A DNA stretch of 64,000 nt from Ignavibacteriaceae bacterium (GTDB lineage: Bacteria > Bacteroidota > Ignavibacteria > Ignavibacteriales > Ignavibacteriaceae), in NCBI GenBank assembly GCA_008933765.1, contig WBUK01000009.1, forward strand, positions 62,001-126,000, given 5' to 3'. Shown in pieces: positions 1-9,332 of this stretch; position 1 is the stretch's first letter; each line of letters starts with the position of its first letter. The notes beneath the pieces were generated by a model, which was given only the letters and a program-made list of their open reading frames with translations, did no database searches and was not told where the DNA came from. The translations under genes and the position numbers were made by a program.

Positions 1-2
1 AC

Positions 3-527
3 CTGTTCTCAACAAGATATCCTGAAAAGCCGGATGTGCCAAGGTTTGATTATCTGCAACCGGTGGATGTTACGAGTTTGCTCAGTAATTTTTCAAATTC
101 GGTGCAGACAAAAAGCACACAATACTATCTTAAGTCTTTCAGTGATTCATTGAAAAATGGCAAAAGATACACTTTTATCGCTAACGCTGAAGCCGTTTCA
201 AAATATGCTTCGTTGGCTTTTGGGTGGTCCGTTAAAGATGAAGAGCAGTATCTTAATAACATCATCAATAAAATACCAAATGAATCTTCAATTAATATCA
301 ATTTGGATAACCAAGATTTAGTTTCTTATGGTGATAGTGCATATCTTTCGGCGTCATATACCTTAACCGTACCGCATAACATTCAAGGTTTACAGAATGT
401 TTTTGGGGGGAAGCTACAGTTCAAATTAGTGAGAGACGCACAACAACTTTGGACGATTTACCAGTGGTTGGATATAAAATCAGGCGATTTACCAACCTGG
501 AGTGAATTGAAGGGGTATTTTAACTGA
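3..527 (+). CDS. Hypothetical envelope protein, 5' end cut by window
   Basis: The reading frame is open from the window edge, so the true start lies upstream; an internal GTG at 36 is not a convincing start. The visible part begins LFSTRYPEKPDVPRFDY, a Pro-rich linker like that following the lipobox in many lipoproteins of this group, then about 140 residues of mixed alpha/beta character ending near WTIYQWLDIKSGDLP. The neighbour at 799 has the same arrangement: a W..E..Y stretch mid-domain, an S..LT strand, then W.I..W.D near the C-terminus. I infer that the two are distant paralogues, perhaps with an NTF2-like fold. Function is unknown. The DNA after the stop carries degenerate copies of its last codons. 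Confidence 0.6.
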   Translation: MFSTRYPEKPDVPRFDYLQPVDVTSLLSNFSNSVQTKSTQYYLKSFSDSLKNGKRYTFIANAEAVSKYASLAFGWSVKDEEQYLNNIINKIPNESSININLDNQDLVSYGDSAYLSASYTLTVPHNIQGLQNVFGGKLQFKLVRDAQQLWTIYQWLDIKSGDLPTWSELKGYFN

Positions 528-660
528 TGGGCAGACCTATTTTAAATAAATGGCGATATTTTAGTTGAAGGGCAGAATTGACTGATTACTCTGTGCCTAA
601 CCTGAGTTATATTTTAATTAAAGAGCGATATTTTAACTGAGGGAAATTTAACTAAAGGGG
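510..660. repeat. Degenerate repeats of the upstream gene's 3' end
   Basis: The last codons and stop of the upstream gene (GTATTTTAACTGATGGGCAG at 515-534) recur in the 271-bp spacer as GATATTTTAGTTGAAGGGCAG near 555 and GATATTTTAACTGAGGG near 627, with another TATTTTAATTAAAG near 610. Spacing is irregular (41, 53 and 19 bp between TATTTTAA-like cores), so this is decayed rather than a clean array. Confidence 0.4.
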
Positions 661-745
661 GAGGGTAACTAAAAGGGAGGGAGCTAAGGGAGAGGATAAA
701 AAACAGTTTTAAAATGCTTTCTTGTTTGCAACATGAGGTGCTGTT

Positions 746-773
746 TTGTCGTGTAAAGTACTTTTTGTATAAT
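746..773 (+). promoter_or_regulatory. Candidate sigma-70-like promoter
   Basis: TTGTCG (746-751), 16 bp, then a perfect TATAAT (768-773), 25 bp before the ATG of the lipoprotein at 799. This is pattern recognition only; it would drive the lipoprotein and probably ftsX. Confidence 0.4.
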
Positions 774-798
774 TATCCGGATGGATGGATGTAAGTAA

Positions 799-1326
799 AT
801 GAAAACCGAGAAAATAAAAAGGGTGCGCTTGTCAGCATTCTTGCTATTTTTATTTCTGATCGTTGGTTGTGAGAATCCGTTTGCTCCGGGACATTACACC
901 GATCCTGAGGGAGGTAGTGGTGTTTTGAGCGATCTGACGACTCCCGACGGTGTTTTCATCAATTTGAAATATGCTTACACATTTAAAGACACCAGTATTT
1001 ATTCAGCTTTAATTAAAGATGATTTTATTTTTACTTTCAGGGATTATGATCTTGGTGCTGATGTGACCTGGGGCAGGGAAGAGGAACTTAGAACAACTTA
1101 TGGCTTGTTTTCCAACTCGGAAAGACTCGATTTAGTTTGGAACAATATCGTTTTATCAAGTGGTGATTCAACCAAAATGAACATTGTCAGAAGTTTTAAC
1201 CTGACTATTACTTTCAACCCGAACGATATAATCAGAATTAACGGCAGAGTTAACTTGGACCTGCAGAAGAACGCAACAACGAAGCGGTGGCAAATTGCCC
1301 GTTGGATTGATGAATCTAATTTATAA
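799..1326 (+). CDS. Putative lipoprotein, unknown function
   Basis: A 175-residue protein with a basic N-terminus, a hydrophobic stretch and a lipobox ending at Cys24 (FLIVGC), followed by ENPFAPGHYTDPEGG, a Pro/Gly linker typical of membrane-anchored lipoproteins. The mature part (residues about 45-175) is mixed alpha/beta and ends W(Q)IARWIDES, matching the end of the truncated upstream gene, so the two are probably paralogues. Only 6 bp separate its stop from ftsX, so the two are likely cotranscribed. No function can be assigned; a role near the division machinery would be inference from position only. Confidence 0.7.
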   Translation: MKTEKIKRVRLSAFLLFLFLIVGCENPFAPGHYTDPEGGSGVLSDLTTPDGVFINLKYAYTFKDTSIYSALIKDDFIFTFRDYDLGADVTWGREEELRTTYGLFSNSERLDLVWNNIVLSSGDSTKMNIVRSFNLTITFNPNDIIRINGRVNLDLQKNATTKRWQIARWIDESNL

Positions 1327-1332
1327 CCCGTA

Positions 1333-2196
1333 ATGTTTTATATAAAAGAAGCCTGGCGAAACTTAAAGTTTGCCGGAATAACATCCATTATTACATTTTT
1401 TTCACTTCTGTTAGCTTCCGGTTTCACGGTTTCTTCTTATCTGATTTCCAATTTTACGGATGAAGTTTCCATTGAATTGCAAAAAAATGTTACAGCCACA
1501 TTTTATTTAGAAGATTCTTTGAGCAGCAGTGTAAAAGATTACTTAATCTCAGAGATTCAAAAGGAAGACGCTGTTAAGAATATAAAATACATCAGCAAGG
1601 AAACAGCAGAAATGGAATTTATTTCGCAAACAGGGGAAGATTTCAGGAAAATCCTGGCTGCTAACCCGTTACCCGCTTCACTTTTGGTTACACTAGACCC
1701 GAATAAAATGGAATTGCAGCAACTTGAAAAAGTGGTTAAAAAAATTTCGGAATTAAGCGGTATTTCTGAATATGAATTTCGTTCGAAAATGCTGGAAGAT
1801 GTTATAAATTTTGCGGGGAAGGTTCGCACAACCACGATTATTATTACTGCTTTATTCCTGTTTTTATCGCTTTACTTAGCCTACACTTCCATCCGTTTTG
1901 CTTTCGAAGCTCGCAGAGAAGACCTCAATACGATGCGTTTAGTTGGAGGTACTTTACTAAAAATCAAAGCACCCGCATATTTAAGTTCGTTCATTTTAGG
2001 AATTTTATGTGCGATAATCACATTTTTAATTTACTCAATAGTTGTAAATTTGAAGATTGAATTTTTAGAAATTCAAATCAACAAAATTACGGGCACATGG
2101 GGCACGATTTTGGTTTTAGGGGCTGCTCCTTTTATTGCATTGTTAGGCACTTTTTTCGCCTCTTTTTCGATGAAAATTCAACTTAAAGGACGATAA
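1333..2196 (+). CDS. ftsX: Cell division permease FtsX
   Basis: A 287-residue protein with the FtsX layout: one N-terminal membrane helix (about residues 15-37), a periplasmic domain of about 120 residues with the LPASLLVTL stretch, then three helices (about 170-190, 215-240, 255-280) and the cytoplasmic segment EARREDLNTMRLVGG between helices 2 and 3. FtsX pairs with the ATPase FtsE and transmits a signal across the inner membrane to cell-wall hydrolases at the septum. FtsE is not in this window. The ATG follows the lipoprotein stop by 6 bp. Confidence 0.9.
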   Translation: MFYIKEAWRNLKFAGITSIITFFSLLLASGFTVSSYLISNFTDEVSIELQKNVTATFYLEDSLSSSVKDYLISEIQKEDAVKNIKYISKETAEMEFISQTGEDFRKILAANPLPASLLVTLDPNKMELQQLEKVVKKISELSGISEYEFRSKMLEDVINFAGKVRTTTIIITALFLFLSLYLAYTSIRFAFEARREDLNTMRLVGGTLLKIKAPAYLSSFILGILCAIITFLIYSIVVNLKIEFLEIQINKITGTWGTILVLGAAPFIALLGTFFASFSMKIQLKGR

Positions 2197-2199
2197 TCC

Positions 2200-2230
2200 T
2201 TTCAAAAGTTTAAGATTATTAATATATTTG
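2200..2230 (+). promoter_or_regulatory. Candidate Bacteroidota-type promoter of the polysaccharide operon
   Basis: TATATTTG at 2223-2230 fits the TAnnTTTG element of Bacteroidota primary-sigma promoters, and TTTC at 2200-2203 (TTTG expected) lies 19 bp upstream. It sits 26 bp before the ATG at 2257. Confidence 0.45.
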
Positions 2231-2256
2231 CAGATCATAAATAAAAAGTAGAGATA

Positions 2257-2826
2257 ATGAGGTTACACAAGTTACTGTTCCTTCTTTTGATGTTTAATAT
2301 CACTTTTATAATCGAAGCGCAGGATGTAAAATTAGGGAGAGACCCACAAATAAGATCAACTACCGGTGGTTTCTATGATTATTCAGAGGCTGACAAGATA
2401 AATATCCCTGTTTCTGTGCTCGGTTACGCTAAATTTCCCGGTAAATACCTTGTGCCTGAAGGAACAAATGTGATGGATCTCCTGGCTTATGCAGGGGGAC
2501 CTACCACAGATGCTCTTTTAGAGCAGATAGCTCTTTTCCGGTATTCAACAAGCGACACTTCGGCATTTCCGCCGCCTAAAAATGCAAAAGATAGTCTTCA
2601 AATTTCTCAAACGGGAAATAAAGTGCTGGAACTAAATTATAATTCTCTGCTTTGGGATGAAATCAGCGCTCCTGTTGATACAATCCCCGTTCTTCAACCG
2701 GGAGATGTGTTGTTGTTAAAAGGGGAACCCAGATTTTTCTTTAGAGATTACATTTCGATAGGGTTGCAAATACTTTCTGCTGCTATCTCGCTTACTATCT
2801 TAATCCTTAATATAACACGAAATTAG
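2257..2826 (+). CDS. SLBB-domain polysaccharide export accessory protein
   Basis: A 189-residue protein. Residues 1-22 form a signal peptide ending ...IEAQ. Residues about 48-85 are an SLBB-type domain (ISVLGYAKFPGKY style: INIPVSVLGYAKFPGKYLVP, then LLAYAGGPT), followed by a Gly-Asp strand (LQPGDVLLL) and a C-terminal membrane helix (about 165-187). SLBB domains line the periplasmic part of Wza-like export channels. This protein has no Poly_export domain, so it is probably an accessory to the larger four-SLBB protein at 5074. It is the first gene of the operon and lies 8 bp before the kinase. Confidence 0.75.
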   Translation: MRLHKLLFLLLMFNITFIIEAQDVKLGRDPQIRSTTGGFYDYSEADKINIPVSVLGYAKFPGKYLVPEGTNVMDLLAYAGGPTTDALLEQIALFRYSTSDTSAFPPPKNAKDSLQISQTGNKVLELNYNSLLWDEISAPVDTIPVLQPGDVLLLKGEPRFFFRDYISIGLQILSAAISLTILILNITRN

Positions 2827-2834
2827 AGGAATAC

Positions 2835-5057
2835 TTGGATACAGATTTTAACAATTCACAATTCCAGGATACAAAATCAATTGTCGATTACCTTCAATTA
2901 ATACGAGGTAATCTCTTACCAATCCTGATTATAACGGCTGTTTCTTTCGTTTTTGCACTAATTTATGCGATTAACGCTGTAGATATTTATAATTCGTCAG
3001 CTTTAGTTAAAGTTAATAAAAACTCCGGTAGCATTTTAGAGTCGAATCCTCTTCTTCAGACTTTTGGGCAGGAAGACAGGTTCATCTCTAATGAAATTGA
3101 AGTTATAAAAAGCTTTACACTTCGTGAAAGAGTTGCTACTGCTTTAATCGATTCGTTTAACAACTACCAGAAAAAAGACACCTTTTCTGTGATTTTAACT
3201 GCAGACAAAGTGGACCCAACGAAAAAGGTGCTGATGACGCCGGATAAACTTGCCGAACAACTTTCCGGGTTAACAACAATTGAGCAAAAAAGAGGTTTGG
3301 ATTTTGTAATTCTTTCTGCAAATTCACCTTCACCGTTAGAAGCAGCGATGATTGCAAATACTTACGCAGCTGAATATAAAAACCTAAACCTTGCACTGAA
3401 CCGTGACCAATTAGTTGTTGTAAAAAATTATTTGGACCAGCAACGGAACGAAAAATTAGGCGAATTAAACAATGCAGAAGATGCTCTGCAGTCGTTCCAG
3501 GAACAGGGTGGAATTATTGCGTTAGATAACCAAGCCTCAAACCTCATTTCACAAATTTCCACTTTGGAAGCAAATAAGGGAATGAATGAAATTGAGCTTC
3601 AGTCAACTCAAAATGCTATTGCATCATATCGTGAAAAGCTCGACTCATTAGACCCGAACGCAAAAGAATATCTGAAACAGTTTGAAATTAAAGGTTATTT
3701 TGACGAACTTCAGAATGAAATTGCCAAACTTGAAATCCAAAAAATGTTAGTCTCCGGCAATGATAAGGACCCTAAAACTAAAGCTGCCTTTACAGAATTA
3801 GATAATAAGATAAAAGTTCTTAAAAAGGAATTGGATAAAAAGATTGTTGAATTTCAGAGCAGTGCGGTGGCTAACACGCCGGAAGAGTACCGTACTCTTG
3901 CAATGAAAATTCTTGATCTTGAAGTGCAGGAAAAAGGGTTTGATCTTGCCGTTAAGCAGCTTTCGAACCAGCTTGCACTTTATGAAAATAAGTTCGGAAC
4001 CCTCCCGCGAAATGCCATTGAACTTGCGAAACTTACAAGAACAAGAGAAGCGCTCGAGAAACTATATTCTTTGATTGAACAAAGGTATCAGGAATCTGTC
4101 ATCAACGAACAGGCGCAGCCGGGTAATGTGGTGGTGATTGAAGCTGCCAGGGTTATGGACAAACCGGCGAAACCAAACAGAACACTTATCGTGATTATCG
4201 GGCTTGTTTTGGGGCTGGTTGTTTCAATTTCTTATGTATTTATCAGAGACTACTTTGATAAAACAATTAAGACTCCGGATGAACTCAGTAAACTCGGTTT
4301 CAATGTTCTTTCGTGGATACCAAGAATTGAAGGCGTTGATGAGTCAAAAGGTGGGTCGAACGAGTTTATTGTTTATTCAAAACCGGACTCAATTCCTGCT
4401 GAAGCATTCAGAGCGTTAAGAACCAGGCTTCAGTTTTCATCACCTGATGCTGCAAAATTAAAAACGCTGTTAATTACTTCTTCAGCACCTACTGAAGGTA
4501 AAACTATTGTTGCAATAAACCTTGCAGGTTCTTTCTCACAGATTAACAAAAGAGTGCTTTTGGTTGACTGCGACTTAAGAAAACCAAGGGTTCATAATGT
4601 GTTTGACATGAACAGACACCCCGGCTTGGTTGACTATCTGTTTGATCACAACAGTTTAGACGAAATTATCCGTTCAACACAAATGCCGAACCTCGATTTC
4701 ATCCCGTGTGGTACAATACCGCCAAACCCGGCTGAATTGATGGAGTCGGATGCAATGTTGGCATTTTTGGATACGGTAAAAAGTAAATATGACTTTGTAA
4801 TCTTAGATTCGCCGCCGATTATTGCAGTTACAGACTCGGAAGTCCTCGCAAAGCAAGTTGACGGGTCGTTACTGGTAGTTTCTGCAGATACAACTGAACT
4901 GGAACTTCTCAAGAGAGCGGGCGAAATTATGAACCAAGGAACACACCATTTTGTGGGTGTTGTTCTCAATAATTTTGTTTACAAAGCCTCTTACGGTTCA
5001 TACTACAAATATTACTATTATTACTCCAGATCCAGTAAATCAGGAGAGAGTGTTTAA
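2835..5057 (+). CDS. Wzz-BY-kinase fusion: polysaccharide co-polymerase and tyrosine autokinase
   Basis: A 740-residue inner-membrane protein. It has an N-terminal Wzz domain (helix about 30-50), a long periplasmic coiled coil (about 190-420), a second helix (about 448-468), then a cytoplasmic bacterial tyrosine kinase domain: Walker A SSAPTEGKTIVAINLA, Walker A' LLVDCDLRKP and Walker B FVILDSPPI. The C-terminus carries a dense Tyr cluster (YGSYYKYYYYYSRSSKSG), the usual autophosphorylation tail. Such proteins control length and export of capsule or exopolysaccharide by cycles of phosphorylation. The start is TTG, with GAGGA at 2826-2830 and 4 bp spacing, overlapping the end of the preceding gene's region. 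The fused Wzc-type arrangement is complete. Confidence 0.92.
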   Translation: MDTDFNNSQFQDTKSIVDYLQLIRGNLLPILIITAVSFVFALIYAINAVDIYNSSALVKVNKNSGSILESNPLLQTFGQEDRFISNEIEVIKSFTLRERVATALIDSFNNYQKKDTFSVILTADKVDPTKKVLMTPDKLAEQLSGLTTIEQKRGLDFVILSANSPSPLEAAMIANTYAAEYKNLNLALNRDQLVVVKNYLDQQRNEKLGELNNAEDALQSFQEQGGIIALDNQASNLISQISTLEANKGMNEIELQSTQNAIASYREKLDSLDPNAKEYLKQFEIKGYFDELQNEIAKLEIQKMLVSGNDKDPKTKAAFTELDNKIKVLKKELDKKIVEFQSSAVANTPEEYRTLAMKILDLEVQEKGFDLAVKQLSNQLALYENKFGTLPRNAIELAKLTRTREALEKLYSLIEQRYQESVINEQAQPGNVVVIEAARVMDKPAKPNRTLIVIIGLVLGLVVSISYVFIRDYFDKTIKTPDELSKLGFNVLSWIPRIEGVDESKGGSNEFIVYSKPDSIPAEAFRALRTRLQFSSPDAAKLKTLLITSSAPTEGKTIVAINLAGSFSQINKRVLLVDCDLRKPRVHNVFDMNRHPGLVDYLFDHNSLDEIIRSTQMPNLDFIPCGTIPPNPAELMESDAMLAFLDTVKSKYDFVILDSPPIIAVTDSEVLAKQVDGSLLVVSADTTELELLKRAGEIMNQGTHHFVGVVLNNFVYKASYGSYYKYYYYYSRSSKSGESV

Positions 5058-5073
5058 AAGAGTAACAGGACAC

Positions 5074-6669
5074 ATGCTCTTGCGACAATTACTATCGGTA
5101 AAAGGAATAACATTGTTGTTATTCCTTTCCGTTTTTTCAGCCCAACCCTTTGCACAACAAATGCCCACCTATGCGGATCGGGCATTTATAATAACTGATT
5201 CATCAATTCAGAAGCACGATGAACTTCCGGTGATAGAAGGAAGTGTTGATGAAGAAAGCTACATTCTTGGCGCAGGTGATCAGTTCCGAATTTCAATCGA
5301 CGACATCCAACCTATAGTTCTTGAATCTGCTATCAGCCCTGACGGTTTTCTGTTAATTCCAAAAGTTGGAACTTTGCAACTAACGGGCACCACTTTGAAA
5401 GATGCTAAAACGCAGATTAGTCGTGAGGTCTCAAAAAGATTCAAAGGGAGGGAGGTATTAGTAACCCTTTCAGGGATACGGAAAATAAAGATTTCCATTT
5501 ACGGTGAGGTGCTAAAGAAGGGGAGCAAAATAATCTTTGCTAACTCAAGATTAAACGATATTTTAATGGATGGCGGTTTCACACCAAGTGCAAATATTCG
5601 CAACATCAGAATTATTTCCAAGAATGGGGAGGCAAGTACAATTGATCTCCTTTCTTTTGTTCGTTTAGCCGACAGAAGCCAAAACCCTGTTCTGCAGGAT
5701 GGTGATTATGTGATGGTTGATAAACTTGATAAAGTTGTTACCTTGCTTGGCATGGTGAAATATCCGGGTGTTTATGAATATCGTGAGAATGAATCGTTAG
5801 AAAACCTTATAAATATTGCAGGTGGTTTTTTGGATGCGGCGTTTACAGATACGCTTGAAATAATACGGTTTGACTCTAACGGTAAATCACAGTTGAGTGT
5901 CAGAAACAGCAAAACGGCACTTTTCTCCCAAAACTTTACTCTTCAAAACAGTGACAGGGTTATTGTTCGATCAAAACCTGAATACTTGGAAGAGAAAATA
6001 GTTACAATTTCAGGTTATGTTAAATTCCCCGGTCCTTACAAAATTAAAGAGGGTGAAACAAAGCTTTCGGAAATTATCCCTGAAGCCGGTGGATTTTTAG
6101 AAAACGCATCATTGGAAGATTCTTATGTTATTCGTAATACCGGCACTTCAGATTACGATCCGGAATATGAACGAATCAAACTTATCCCAAGAAAAGACAT
6201 GACGGACGATGAATATGACTATCTTAAGTCGCGCTCTCGTCAAAGAAAGGGAAGAATCACTATTGATTTTATCAAAGTGTTCGATAAAAAAACTGACGAT
6301 CTGTTGCTGAAAAAAAACGACCAAATAATTGTGCCTGAAAAAAAACAATACATTACGATAATAGGTCAGGCGGTTTCACCGGGTAATATTGAGTACCACA
6401 AAGGGAACTCAATAATGGATTACATCGAACGAGCCGGAGGTTTTGGTTGGCGCGCGGAAGAAGACGACATTAGAGTTATTAAAAGTAAAACCGGCGAGTG
6501 GATCGAAGCCAATGACGAGGTGGAACTTGAACCTGGAGATACTATCTGGATTCCGGAAAAGCCTCAGGCGCCAAAATTTTGGGATGTGTTTAAAGATTCT
6601 CTTCTTATCTTCAGCCAATTAGCAACAGTAATCGCTGCAACAGTGGCTGTTATTGTGAGTTTAAGATGA
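5074..6669 (+). CDS. Wza-like polysaccharide export protein with four SLBB domains
   Basis: Signal peptide (LLLFLSVFSAQPFAQQ), then a Poly_export domain (YILGAGDQFRISI...ISPDGFLLIPKVG), then four SLBB repeats recognisable by G.(V)..PG.(Y) and ..AGGF: KISIYGEVLKKG, VTLLGMVKYPGVY, VTISGYVKFPGPY and ITIIGQAVSPGNI. A C-terminal membrane helix (LLIFSQLATVIAATVAVIV) takes the place of the Wza amphipathic barrel helix. It forms the periplasmic/outer-membrane conduit for the polymer. I take ATG 5074; an in-frame GTG at 5050 with AGGAG just upstream, overlapping the kinase stop, is an equally possible start. It overlaps the next gene by 4 bp (ATGA). Confidence 0.88.
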   Translation: MLLRQLLSVKGITLLLFLSVFSAQPFAQQMPTYADRAFIITDSSIQKHDELPVIEGSVDEESYILGAGDQFRISIDDIQPIVLESAISPDGFLLIPKVGTLQLTGTTLKDAKTQISREVSKRFKGREVLVTLSGIRKIKISIYGEVLKKGSKIIFANSRLNDILMDGGFTPSANIRNIRIISKNGEASTIDLLSFVRLADRSQNPVLQDGDYVMVDKLDKVVTLLGMVKYPGVYEYRENESLENLINIAGGFLDAAFTDTLEIIRFDSNGKSQLSVRNSKTALFSQNFTLQNSDRVIVRSKPEYLEEKIVTISGYVKFPGPYKIKEGETKLSEIIPEAGGFLENASLEDSYVIRNTGTSDYDPEYERIKLIPRKDMTDDEYDYLKSRSRQRKGRITIDFIKVFDKKTDDLLLKKNDQIIVPEKKQYITIIGQAVSPGNIEYHKGNSIMDYIERAGGFGWRAEEDDIRVIKSKTGEWIEANDEVELEPGDTIWIPEKPQAPKFWDVFKDSLLIFSQLATVIAATVAVIVSLR

Positions 6670-7790
6670 TCAAAGCGATTGTTTCGACTTTGTTCCGGAA
6701 TTTAATAAAAATAATTGCGATAAGTGGCGTTGCACTTATCGTTTACACTGTTGGGCTTTATTTTATTTATCCTGTTTCTTTCACGGCTTGGACCTCGGTT
6801 CTCCCACCCGATGTTCAAAAAAATCAGGGATTAGCCGGTTTGCTTGGAGCGCAAGATTTTGGTGCAATTCTGGGTGGTGCCGGTTCTGCATCATCACAAT
6901 TGTATGGTGAGATATTAAAAAGCAGGTCAACTGCGGAATATGTAGCCTCCAAAATTAATCTTACAAACTACTACGGAAATATCCCTAAAGTGGAATTATA
7001 CGAAAAATTCACTCGTGATCTTGAAGTAGAAGTTACAAAAGAAGGTATAATAAAGATTGGTTTCACCGCAAAAACGGGGTATTTTGGCAGAGACCCAAAA
7101 GATAAAAAAGCAGCCGCTGAATTTGCAACTTTAATTTCAAACACCTGTGTGCTGGCGCTTGATTCTATAAATCGTCATACGATGCACAACAAAGCGAAGC
7201 TCACACGCGAATTTATTGAAACACGCCTTAACAGCACAAAGCAAGAACTTGACAGCGCAGAGCACGCACTCGCAAAATTTCAAGCTGAACATAAAACAAT
7301 CTCATTGCCCGATCAGCTAAAAGCCGCGATAGATGCCGCCGCAAAAGTGAAAAGTGAAATAATAACTGCTCAAATTGAGTTAGAGTATCTTTTAAAAACT
7401 GTAAGCGAAGACGCACCCGAGGTGGTTGCTGCAAAATCTAAATTGGCGTCACTTCAGAAAGAGTACAATAAATTCCAGACAAACTCCGATGAAATTTTTG
7501 TCGGTTTTAAAGATGCACCACTTCTGGGGGTGCAACTTTCTGATAAATATCGTGAAGTTAAAGTACTTTCAGAGGTTTATCTTCTTTTACAACAGCAATA
7601 TTTCAAAGAAATGATCCAGGAACAAAAGGATATTCCAACTCTCGAAGTATTGGATGAAGCTATCCCTCCCATAAAAGCTTCTTCGCCTAACATGTTATTT
7701 TCAATGGTTACTGCCGGGCTACTCTTCTTTCTGTTAACATTTCTATATTACTTCAAAAAGGAAGATGAAGTAAAGAAATATCTTGGCTGA
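6666..7790 (+). CDS. Second Wzz-type chain-length determinant
   Basis: A 374-residue protein with helices at about 12-36 and 340-362 flanking a periplasmic region with a Wzz fold and a coiled coil (about 175-250, EFIETRLNSTKQELDSAEHALAKF). No ATPase follows, unlike the fusion at 2835, so this is a stand-alone co-polymerase, possibly an oligomer partner or one dedicated to a second polymer. A Gly/Ala-rich segment (LAGLLGAQDFGAILGGAGSAS) sits at the N-terminal side of the periplasmic part. It starts inside the stop of the export gene (ATGA), so translation is probably coupled. Confidence 0.82.
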   Translation: MIKAIVSTLFRNLIKIIAISGVALIVYTVGLYFIYPVSFTAWTSVLPPDVQKNQGLAGLLGAQDFGAILGGAGSASSQLYGEILKSRSTAEYVASKINLTNYYGNIPKVELYEKFTRDLEVEVTKEGIIKIGFTAKTGYFGRDPKDKKAAAEFATLISNTCVLALDSINRHTMHNKAKLTREFIETRLNSTKQELDSAEHALAKFQAEHKTISLPDQLKAAIDAAAKVKSEIITAQIELEYLLKTVSEDAPEVVAAKSKLASLQKEYNKFQTNSDEIFVGFKDAPLLGVQLSDKYREVKVLSEVYLLLQQQYFKEMIQEQKDIPTLEVLDEAIPPIKASSPNMLFSMVTAGLLFFLLTFLYYFKKEDEVKKYLG

Positions 7791-7814
7791 CAATAACCCC
7801 TCTACGGTCGAGTT

Positions 7815-9332
7815 ATGAACACCAGACTAAAAAAGATTTTTACCGGAGTCAGCGGGGCGGCTCTGATAGTTGTTCTTGCCCAGCTGTTATCAAAAGGAAC
7901 GGGGTTTTTCAGGGAGGCGCTTTTTGCAGGTGAATTTGGTGTCGGGAAAGATTTTGAATTTTACCTTATTGCTTATACTATCCCCGGAATAATCAACAGT
8001 GTTCTGTTTTATCAGGCGCAGAATTATTTTATCCCGATTTACAACGAGTTAAAACAAAAAAAATCCGAAGAAGCCTCAAGTTTTCTGACATCTTCTTTCT
8101 TTTTTTTCACCATATTTGTAACAATACTTGCAGCGGCTCTTTACTTTTTAACAAAACCGATAGTTGGGCTATTTTTATCAAACCTTTCTTTTGCCGATTT
8201 TGCAAAAGTATCCATACTCTTTCAATTTGCATTGATAACGCTGCCACTCAGTGGGATGATAAGCGTCCTTTCCGCTTGGTTGGTTGCAGAGTTAAAGTTT
8301 ACCGTTACCTATTTTTCTCAAATTTGGACAAATATTTCAATTATCGCCGTTGTTTTCTTTTTTGGTGAGCAACTTGGAACGATGGCAATAGTTGTTGGAT
8401 TTGTAGCCGGAAATTTCCTGCAACTCCTTAATTTATTTTGGGGCGGTAAACCTTTATTGAACAGTGGTTTCAGATTAAAATTTGCTTTCACCGGAAAAAT
8501 GGTTTGGTTTGTTTTTCTCAACACCCTTTTTGTGGAAATTGCCGGGCAGCTGTTTATTTTTATCGATCGTCTGTTTTACTCAAACACCGATCCGGGTGGA
8601 ATTGCTGCTTTGAATTATTCTACGATTATCTATCTTCTTCCGCTTTCAACCTTTACAGCCGCATTGGGGAGTGCGCTTTTGCCGGATTTTTCAGAGAATG
8701 TTGCAAAGGGGGATGTGCGGGAAGCAAACGCAAAATTTACAAAGGCGATTGAGGTTATCTTTCTGTTGTTCATACCGGCAACAGTTGTTTTCATTTTTTC
8801 AGGTCAGGATATAATCAGCCTGATTTTTCAGCGGGGGAAATTCGATGTTAATTCAACTATTATGACTGCGGAGACACTTCTGTTCTATTCTTTGAGCTTA
8901 ATATTCTACGCAATTTTCGCCATAGGCATTAAATACGCTTACAGTCTAAAAGGAAGTGGTGTTTTGGTCATTATTTCCATTGTGGGTTTAATTGCAAAAT
9001 ATCTTTTCTCCTTTCTGCTTTCACACGAAATGAAGCAAAACGGGTTGGCGCTTGCTACATCGCTAACTTATATAACTCAATCGTTGCTTTGTGTTTTTTA
9101 CATCTACAAAAGTGCAAATTTTAGAGTGAACAAAGATTTAGCCAAAAATTTTACTTTGGTTTCTTTATGGTCCGGGGTTGTATTGGGGGTTAGTCTATTT
9201 TTAATCAGTCAGTTCAAATTGACCTCATTGGTTCTGCCTTTTGGTTTTATCTTACTGTATCCGATAATTTTACATCTGACAAAAAACAGAGTTTATGGCG
9301 AGATCACATCTAAATTCATTGGACCTCGATAA
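7815..9332 (+). CDS. MurJ/MviN-family lipid-linked oligosaccharide flippase
   Basis: A 505-residue protein with about 13-14 membrane helices and MviN-family landmarks: an N-terminal GFFREALFAGEFG (R-E-x-L-x-A-x-x-G pattern), YFIPIYNE, and LIFQRGKFDVNSTIMTAETL (the conserved FQRGxF). MurJ flips lipid II, and family members in polysaccharide operons can replace Wzx. Its place between Wzz and a glycosyltransferase suggests it serves the polymer made here rather than, or as well as, peptidoglycan. I therefore give no gene symbol. It overlaps the next gene by 38 bp in another frame. Confidence 0.8.
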   Translation: MNTRLKKIFTGVSGAALIVVLAQLLSKGTGFFREALFAGEFGVGKDFEFYLIAYTIPGIINSVLFYQAQNYFIPIYNELKQKKSEEASSFLTSSFFFFTIFVTILAAALYFLTKPIVGLFLSNLSFADFAKVSILFQFALITLPLSGMISVLSAWLVAELKFTVTYFSQIWTNISIIAVVFFFGEQLGTMAIVVGFVAGNFLQLLNLFWGGKPLLNSGFRLKFAFTGKMVWFVFLNTLFVEIAGQLFIFIDRLFYSNTDPGGIAALNYSTIIYLLPLSTFTAALGSALLPDFSENVAKGDVREANAKFTKAIEVIFLLFIPATVVFIFSGQDIISLIFQRGKFDVNSTIMTAETLLFYSLSLIFYAIFAIGIKYAYSLKGSGVLVIISIVGLIAKYLFSFLLSHEMKQNGLALATSLTYITQSLLCVFYIYKSANFRVNKDLAKNFTLVSLWSGVVLGVSLFLISQFKLTSLVLPFGFILLYPIILHLTKNRVYGEITSKFIGPR

